The notes under the pieces are model-generated. The model searched no databases, was not told the DNA's origin, and saw only the letters and a program-made list of their open reading frames with translations. A program made the translations under genes and the position numbers. A stretch of 64,000 nucleotides of DNA from Gymnothorax reevesii (lineage: Eukaryota; Chordata; Actinopteri; Anguilliformes; Muraenidae), in NCBI GenBank assembly GCA_029721435.1, contig CM056576.1, positions 73,735,876 to 73,799,875 of the forward strand, written 5' to 3'. This document shows positions 57,156 to 64,000 of this stretch, piece by piece. Position 1 is the stretch's first letter. Every line of letters begins with the position of its first letter.

Positions 57156-58574
57156 GAGCAGTTTTTTTGATCTGTGTAACTGAAATACGCTCTCTTTTGT
57201 GGTGTAAAATCTAATTTATGTTAGCTCTGCAGAAATGGTACACAGAACATTAATTCATTTTTTACTGGTTAAATTCTAAACGGCAATTTATTGATTCCTG
57301 ATTGATCATTAACATCCCTATTGGGATATATATAATTTCATTTGGAAAATTTCTGCCCATTCCAGGATTCTATTCATATCATTCTGAATCATCTTGGCAA
57401 AATATGCAGTTAGCTAAACCTTCCAATTTAGTGTTTGCAAATTTAACCAAGTTACTTTCAATGTTCTGGTCAAGGTCATTCATGTATCATTATCGTATCC
57501 TTAAGATCATACAGCAATGATCATTCCTCATACACTTATGCTATTCTTTAACTTTCTTTTTTTTTAGCATCACCATCGAGCCAGAAAAAAATTTTAAGAT
57601 TAGTTTAAGTATCGTCAGCAATTTTCACATTCTTTAAGCTACTTTAAGCTCTTTTTCCACATATAAAATTCAAGTGTAATAATCTAATTACTGTGATTTT
57701 AGAATATTTTATCAGAAGTATTCCTTTCTCTCAAACTCTTCCAAATAGTTGGAATTATCCATTGCGGTGCCTGCTCTTTCAACTAATTTTACATTTGGAA
57801 TGAATTTACACTGCAATACAAGTATAACTCCACTGAACCTGTCCCACATGTCAGTCAGTCTCGCAATCAAGAAGATTCAGGGGATCTTTTGTCCTAAAAT
57901 TTATGATCATCTTGTTAAAGTATGAAAGACAAATTCCAGCCTTTGAGGAGAGTTTTCTTTAAATTTGTGAAGATACATCAAATCTAACAGGGCACAATTA
58001 CTAGTCCCCAGTGGTTCCATTTCCTCAATGTTGAAAATGTCTCTCTTCTCACCATCTAACACAAAGTAGGACTTAGATAATCGGCACAAGCAATCAAGCA
58101 TCAATACTTTCGGTCTAAAGAAGGCGGGGATTGAAGAGTAGGATCATTGCAAGCAAGAATAGGGAGCACTGTAATTGTTCCTAGATTCACCCACTTTGGA
58201 TGTACATGCCCACAAGTTAAAGCTGAAAGTCTGCACATTGAGCTCATTTTAAATTTATAATAATGTGGGATATCGAAAATAACCTGTCACTGCCCAAATA
58301 TTTATTAACCTGAGGGACTATATTAACCTGTTTGCATAGAGGTGCAGATTGTAGAGGCTAGCATCTATGGAACTGCTCAAATAATGCAGTACAAATGCAC
58401 TGCTCAGTTGCAGTATCCTATCAATATGTCATACACCCAAAATGTATATTGAATATTAACGAGGAAGAGGCGCCTGAAAACGATTTAGAACATGGATGAA
58501 TTAAGTCCTAATACTGTATCGCAGGAATAGTAAGAATTCAGCTCCTAAACGAAGCCTGATCTGCAAACAGCCTC
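57156..58574. other. No gene recognised, copy B
   Basis: Counterpart of 10886-12299. Nothing coding recognised. Confidence 0.4.
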
Positions 58575-59200
58575 ACATACACTGCCCATCAAAAAAATAA
58601 TAATTAAATAAATAAGTTGCACACTATAATTTTTTTGGGCCACCTTTAGCTTTGATCACGCCGTACATTCATTGTGGTATTGTTTCGGCAGTCTTATACA
58701 ATGTAACAAAATTATTTCCTGACTATATTTGCATTTATATTTAGCAGAGATATAGTATCAACAATGGGTGAGTCAAACCACTCTCTTAAATCTTCTCCAG
58801 CACATCCCAAAGACTTTCAATTGGTTAAGGTCCAGAATCAGAGGTAGCTAATTCATTTGTGAAAATGATTCCTCATGCTCAGTGAACCGCTCTTTCACAA
58901 TTTGAGCCCGATTAATTTTGACATTTTCACCCTGAAATATGCCTGTTCCATCAGAGATTAAAAAGTCCATTGATGGGCAACTGGTCATTCAGAATAATCA
59001 GGTTGTCTGCTGAATTTATTCAACTGCTGTAGAACAGTGCTCAACCAAGGCCTAACCAAATAAAGCAACCCCAGATCATGACATGATCATGATCATGATC
59101 ATGCCTTCGGAGACTTGTACAGTAGGCACAATGCATGATGAATGCATTTATTTTATTTTTATGTTAATTTTGTCATTGTATTTTGCCAAGTATGGCATCT
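58575..59200 (-). mobile_element. Tc1-like family 4 remnant, copy B
   Basis: Counterpart of 12300-12950, including the ATGATC tandem near 59080-59102. Confidence 0.6.
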
Positions 59201-60315
59201 TCAATTAATAAAAATATATATGAAACTATTCCCAAAGAAGAAAATTATTATTTTAAACTTATTACTATTTACAAAAGCTTTTGTACTTGTATTTCACCAA
59301 AAACAGAGACCTGTAAAAGAAGTGAAGTGATTATAGAGAAAACATGGAGCAGTGGTGAAACTTCCTGGAAATGTCCCCCCTCCCCCTCCAACATTCCATC
59401 AAGAGAGCATTGAAGACTCACCCGAGAGGTTATTAAAGATCCCAGATAATAAAGGACCTGCAGGCCTTGCTTGCTTCATAGAAAGTCATCAGTATTCTTT
59501 TAAACCTTTTTTTTAACCAGGGAAAGTTCAATTGAGAACGTTTCTCTTTTTCAAAGACACCAAGCAGTTGCAATTGCCGACAAAGTGATGGAGAGAAACA
59601 GGATAAAGCCCCCGGAGCAGTTTTGGGAGCTTTACTCAAGTGCTTTATGTCACAGTCCTTCCCAATTTCATGTCTCCAGATCAAGTCAGAATCCAAAGCC
59701 CCACTTGTGGCTTGAACTAGGAACACCTTGCTTTGGTTATTAATCAATTGACCTACCTTAAGATTACCGTTAACAGTCATGATTACTTTATTAGATGGAC
59801 TGGCCAAAAATGTTATCTTAAGGAGGGTTGCAAAGATGCAAAATACTGCAAAGACAAATGTAGGCTAAAGGAGAATGTCCATGCATCACAGACCATCAAG
59901 TCCTGCAATACTGAATACTGAAGCACCGGAGCAAGTCCATTTCAAAGAAACAGAATTATAATTTGAGTGGCCTAGTCAAAAATCAGTAGAGGGGATAAAT
60001 ACCAGATGATGTCACTGTAAATCTAAGAAGGCCCTTTCATCTACATACAATTCAAAAACTACTTTCCCTCTCAGCCAGTGGTACACTAAGGAACCCACTC
60101 CATATGCATCATGGAACACAGGCAAGACAAATTAGTCCAACTTTAAGTGCTTACTGTGTGCAATCTATTGTTTCCTTAAATTCTGTGAGAACTGAAGATT
60201 TTGATGCTCAGTAGTGTTTTGTGGCAAGAGGAGGGGCTAAAAAGAGAGGGGAGAATTTCCTCTTAAATTTACATAGAGGAAGTCAAAGTTAAAGTCAGTG
60301 TTTCAAACATTTATC
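59201..60315. other. Non-coding DNA upstream of V segment B
   Basis: No gene recognised. The conserved proximal 150 bp probably include the V promoter. Confidence 0.4.
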
Positions 60316-60898
60316 ATGGTGTTGTGCTGGTTATTCCTTCTGTTTTCAACAATGGTGGGTAAGTTGAATTATGCACTCAGTTCTTTCATCATCCTGGCTG
60401 GCTTGTTGAAATGTCAAGCTGCTAAGCTCAAAAAGACAAATAATGAAAAGCACAATAATTTCAACTACAATCCTATGTGGTATTTGAAGTTGAATAAGCT
60501 CCACCAATATTTTGCAAAGGGTGGTGAGTTTATTTATTTTCTTTTAGTTAAATGATGTGTCATGTGTGAATTGTGAGCTATTTTTTTTCAGGTGACAGTT
60601 TTCAAGACTCAGTGACTACATTAAACGACACAGTACATGCTATGGAGGACACCGATGTCTCTTTTTCATGTACCTATACTGGCACTGCAGGCTTACATAA
60701 GTACCTGCACTGGTATCGCCAATACCCCTTATCCAAACCAGAATTCCTCATCTTAACAGCAGATACCAGTATGGGTGCGACTAAAAAAAATGTTGGACGA
60801 TATAATGTTGAACTTGACAAACAGAACAGCCGTGTGCATCTGGAGATCTCCTCTGCTGAAGTGACAGACTCCCCTCTGTACTACTGCGCCCTGCAGCC
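60316..60898 (+). CDS. TCR alpha-type V segment, apparently functional
   Basis: Leader exon 60316-60358 (MVLCWLFLLFSTMVG, hydrophobic signal peptide, donor GGTAAG). The intron ends in TTTTTTTTCAG (60591), and the V exon is 60592-60898. The frame is open throughout. Mature residues start near GDSFQDSV. Landmarks: first cysteine in VSFSCTYTG, tryptophan in YLHWYRQYP, a GRYNVELDKQNSRVHLEIS framework-3 block, and VTDSPLYYCALQ with the second cysteine just before the recombination signal. The product would be the variable domain of a T-cell receptor chain, recognising antigen at the cell surface after joining to a J segment. YYCAL fits TRAV; TRDV is possible in a shared alpha/delta locus. The usual Ala or Thr before x-YYC is Pro here. 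Confidence 0.88.
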
Positions 60899-60936
60899 CA
60901 CAGTGACAGGAAACACATAAACTCTGTGCAATAACC
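60899..60936 (+). promoter_or_regulatory. V recombination signal sequence, copy B
   Basis: Heptamer CACAGTG (60899-60905), 22-bp spacer, nonamer-like GCAATAACC (60928-60936). Identical to copy A. The heptamer is consensus; the nonamer is 7 of 9. Confidence 0.85.
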
Positions 60937-61215
60937 TGACAATACCTAAGCCTAGAAGCAACATATATAAAAAAGAGATCATAATGAAGAAGACATAATA
61001 ATAAAAAATGACTAAATTCAGCCCTCCTCACATGCTCCTCTTTTCTTGCATTAAATCTCTTTTAAGAATTTTAATTCTTATGAACAATACATTTATTTAC
61101 TGTATGCATGATCATACTACCACTAGAATCTATTTAGGCAACTTCAAAAAAATTTCAAACCTGAATCCAAATTTCATTTTTGGGGGGGATGTGTTTCTGT
61201 GGTTCAATATTTTTA

Positions 61216-62659
61216 CAGTGTCGTGGAGAAGTATTTGCCCCTTCTGGATTTCTTCTTTTTCTGCATATTGTCACACATAAATGTTTCAGATCAAAAAAAT
61301 TTTACAAATATACAAAGATAACCTGAGTGAACACTAAATATAGTTTTTGAATGATGGGTTTATTTATGAAAGGATGAAAGCTATCCTACCCGACCTGGCC
61401 CAATGTGACAAAGTAATTCCCAAATTCCCCCATCAGGCAATACAAAGTAGGCAGAGCAATCTATAGAAATTCAAGAGAAGATGAGATACAAAATTATTGA
61501 CATCAATCGGTCTGCAAAGGGTTGTTAAGCCACCTCTAAGGCTCTGGGGCTGCAGCAAACCATGATGTGAACCACGATACAAATGCAGGAAAAAAATGGA
61601 TGGATGGTAAACCTTCTCAGGAGAGGCCAACCTAAATTCCTCCAAAAGTGCATCAACGACACCTTCTGGAAAAGAGCCCAGAGACCTGCCTCAATTCAGG
61701 TCAATTTTTGGGATTCCACAAAAAGACAGATTCTGGGGAAAAAATGCCATCCACTGAAGAGCTGCAATGCAAAAACCACTGCTGACCAAAAAAAAAAAAA
61801 ACAGAAAAACTCATTTCAAATGTGCTAAAAAGAAAAAAAAACATTTTGATGACCCCCAATACTTTTGAGACAATATTCTGTGGACAGATGAATCAAAAGT
61901 AGAACTTTTTCAAAGACATGTATTTCCATACATTTGGCGTGACATAACAGTCCATGATTTGAAATTCATAACCAACAGTCAAACAATGTGGTAGTAATGT
62001 GATGGTCTGGGGCTGCTTCGCTGCTTTAGGACCAGGTTGACTTGCCAGAATAGATGGAAGCATGGATTCTGCCCCCTGCCAGAAAATCCTGAAAGAGAAT
62101 GTCTAGTTTGAGACGTAAACTTCAATTGCAGTTGGCTTATGCAGCTGGACAATGATCCAAAGCACACAAGTTATTTCACCTCTGAATGGCTCAGAGGAAA
62201 AAAAATGAATGTGTTGGGTGATCTTGTCTAAGTCCTGAATTGAGTCCAGCTGATGCTGTGGCATGACTTTAAACAGCCAGTTCATGCTTTAAAACCCTCA
62301 AGTGTGGCTGAATTGAAATAAGAGTGGCCAATGAGAGTGGGCCAAAATTTCCCCATGGTTGTGAAAGAAGACCATGCCTTGTCAACCCTCCTGTTTTTCC
62401 CAGGATTCTCCCTTATTTTACCCGTCTTTCCCACTGTCTTCCCGCTCAAATATTTTCCCGTAAATTTCCTGTATTTTTAACCTTAAAAAAAAGGCTGACT
62501 TGGACTGCAGTAGGTGTAACACCACCTATCTGATGTGGTTGATACATTCCTGTCTGATAAAGCAGGGGGCAGTATGTAGCCCAACATCTAGTCACAGAAG
62601 TCATTCAATCAAGAAGACGAAGAAGAAACGCAGCGGCGCAGGATCATATATGTATATAC
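61216..62659 (+). mobile_element. Tc1-like family 5, left part, copy B
   Basis: Starts CAGTGTCGTGGAGAAG after a TA at 61214-61215, a slightly more complete terminus than in copy A. The same internal insertion begins near 62375. The Gypsy element then interrupts it. Confidence 0.75.
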
Positions 62660-63157
62660 TGTTATGGCCCCAATTTGTTATTACATTTATTACACAACAG
62701 CAACAGCAAGGGATGACAAACACAGTTTTAACAACTAAAACACATTTAATTTTTAACAAAGACAAAGACTAATAACAACCTACAACTAAAGACCAAGATT
62801 GATAAATAAGAAAAAACAGAAATAATTACAGTCCCTTTTTGGTGGGGTGGCTTGGTGATGTCCTGGATGAAGAAAATGCTCAAACACAGGCAAAGAAATC
62901 CAACAAAGAAACGTCACAGGTCTTGAACAGAATGGCAGGTCTGGTCATCTTCATGCAATTTCTCCTACTACTTTACTGTCTCAATTCTTTTCCTTATATA
63001 CTCTTTTGCAGACCCCACCCACATTTAGACCTCTTTTTTTTTTAATTTTCTGAGACTTGCCCCAGACATGTCCAGGACATGTCTAAACATGACTCCAGTC
63101 TGAGCTTAACAAAAAAAAGGTAAATACTGCCATCTAGTGGCCTATATTCACATTACA
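62660..63157 (-). repeat. Gypsy 3' LTR
   Basis: 498 bp. On the minus strand it begins TGTAATGTG and ends CCATAACA. A purine tract GGAATGGAGG (63158-63167) abuts its start. The partner LTR lies outside the window. Confidence 0.75.
62992..63003 (-). promoter_or_regulatory. TATA-like box in Gypsy LTR
   Basis: The minus strand reads GAGTATATAAGG about 155 bp into the LTR, a reasonable U3 promoter position. Confidence 0.4.
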
Positions 63158-63290
63158 CCTCCATTCCAAAAGGGAAAAATTTTGACAAATAAAGGCAAAA
63201 TTTTTCTTTTCAATACAAAATGGTTAAGTGAACACTTGTCTATATATACATATCATACAATATTCAAACACATGATATATATATACACAT

Positions 63291-64000
63291 TCAAACACGG
63301 GATAAGCAATCAGCAATTACATTGTCTGTACCCTTCACATGCTTAATTTCCAAGTCAAACTCCTGTAAAATCAAACTCCAATTCAACAATCTCCGATTCT
63401 TGTTTTTCATCTTACTCAAAAACATTAACGGATTGTGGTCAGTGTACACAATCATTGGCTTTTGTCCTGTACAAACATAAACCTCAAAGTGTTGTAAAGA
63501 AAGGACCAGAGCCAACAGTTCCTTCTCTATTGTGGAATAGTTCCTTTGGTGGCGATTGAACTTCCTGGAGAAGTATGCCACGGGATGCTCAATGTCATCA
63601 GAGTCACTTCTCTGTAGGAGCACAGATCCACAAGCTTGGTCGCTAGCATCGACCGCGATGGAGAACGGTTTGTTGAAGTCAGGAGATTTGAGCACGGGGA
63701 AGTGACACAGCAGAGACTTCAGGTGATCGAAGGCTCTCTGGCATGCATCATCCCAGGTGAACTTTACGCCTTTCTTCAGTTGGTTAGTTAGACTGAGAGC
63801 AATCTCAGCAAAGTTCTTGCAGAACTTGCGGTAGTACCCGATCATTCCAAGGAAGCGGCGCAAAGCTTTTTTGTTGTCAGGAACTAGAAAGTCCATGATG
63901 GCTTGGACTTTAGCATTTATGGGTGCCACCTTACCCTGGCCTATGACGTAGCCAAGATAGGTGACAGTAGCACAACCAAAGTCACTCTTGCTCAGGTTAA
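63291..64000 (-). CDS. Gypsy pol: reverse transcriptase end and RNase H, partial
   Basis: Open on the minus strand from the window edge to TGA at 63291. It carries the end of the reverse transcriptase (TYLGYVIGQGKV, FLGMIGYYRKF) and a whole RNase H domain: VDASDQACGSVLLQ, TIEKELLALVLSLQHF and YTDHNPLMFL. It ends NVIADCLSRV, where an integrase would normally follow. Here the frame stops and only 134 bp remain before the LTR. All visible catalytic acidic residues are intact. Confidence 0.93.
   Translation of the reverse strand, partial: NLSKSDFGCATVTYLGYVIGQGKVAPINAKVQAIMDFLVPDNKKALRRFLGMIGYYRKFCKNFAEIALSLTNQLKKGVKFTWDDACQRAFDHLKSLLCHFPVLKSPDFNKPFSIAVDASDQACGSVLLQRSDSDDIEHPVAYFSRKFNRHQRNYSTIEKELLALVLSLQHFEVYVCTGQKPMIVYTDHNPLMFLSKMKNKNRRLLNWSLILQEFDLEIKHVKGTDNVIADCLSRV

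Larger units (their letters stand above)
46552..62659. repeat. Segmental duplication, copy B
   Basis: Counterpart of 1-16408. Both host genes keep open frames here. Copy-B-specific changes include a 131-bp insertion at 51546-51676 and the Gypsy insertion that ends the match at 62660. Copy A continues straight on as AGTATAATAG at that point. Confidence 0.95.
62660..64000 (-). mobile_element. Ty3/Gypsy element, 3' part, continues past window
   Basis: Inserted in copy B between GTATATAC and sequence beyond the window; copy A shows the unoccupied site. On the minus strand the order is pol, a short 134-bp spacer, a purine-rich tract, then the 3' LTR. Confidence 0.9.

Noticed and set aside
1..64000. 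CRISPR arrays, operons, bacterial or phage systems
   Set aside because: No spaced identical repeats, no ribosome-binding-site-led gene clusters. The sequence is plainly a repeat-rich vertebrate locus.

Overview
This window reads as vertebrate nuclear DNA, most likely from a ray-finned fish. The host genes are intron-containing immune-receptor V segments. The rest is dense in repeats typical of fish genomes: several Tc1/mariner families, hAT and Harbinger-type short elements, BEL/Pao and Ty3/Gypsy LTR retrotransposons, CR1/Rex-, I- and L1-type LINE pieces, and a tRNA-derived SINE. There are no prokaryotic features. The species cannot be read from the sequence.

The dominant architecture is a direct segmental duplication. 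Copy A (1-16408) and copy B (46552-62659) have the same order and orientation, roughly 2% apart in the V exon. Each unit carries, left to right: a Tc1 element, a gene resembling the vertebrate C2orf78/DUF4629 family, two further Tc1 elements, LINE fragments, another Tc1, one T-cell-receptor alpha-type V segment with a 22-bp-spacer recombination signal, and a fifth Tc1. Copy B keeps an open reading frame in both host genes. Copy A has lost both, through a 2-nt deletion in the C2orf78-like gene and a 1-nt deletion in the V exon. Copy A also carries a 1.25-kb Harbinger-like element that copy B lacks. Copy B is cut at its right edge by a Gypsy LTR element whose empty site is preserved in copy A, so the duplication probably continues past the window.

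The 30-kb spacer (16.4-46.5 kb) holds nested repeats. These are a Tc1 split by other insertions and a probable solo LTR. They are followed by an almost complete, young BEL/Pao element (19728-27967, minus strand; LTRs nearly identical, CCCTG target duplication, tRNA-Tyr-type primer site). Its gag-pol frame has two in-frame stops, and a hAT-type short element sits at its gag start. A third V segment at 29901-30391 is a pseudogene (internal stop, second cysteine lost). Beyond it lie a rearranged Gypsy remnant, a SINE inside a Tc1 remnant, a 35-bp minisatellite, a THAP-like remnant, a Penelope-type GIY-YIG remnant, a third copy of Tc1 family 1, and a diverged relative of the 5' end of the C2orf78-like unit.

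Functionally, the window looks like a piece of a TCR alpha/delta V array expanding by segmental duplication while transposons pile in. The only host genes that look able to work are the copy-B V segment and perhaps the copy-B C2orf78-like gene. I did not find a convincing new molecular system. The best leads are the co-duplicated C2orf78-like gene, the asymmetric decay of the two copies, the Gypsy element lacking integrase after RNase H, and the promoter-bearing Harbinger-like element.
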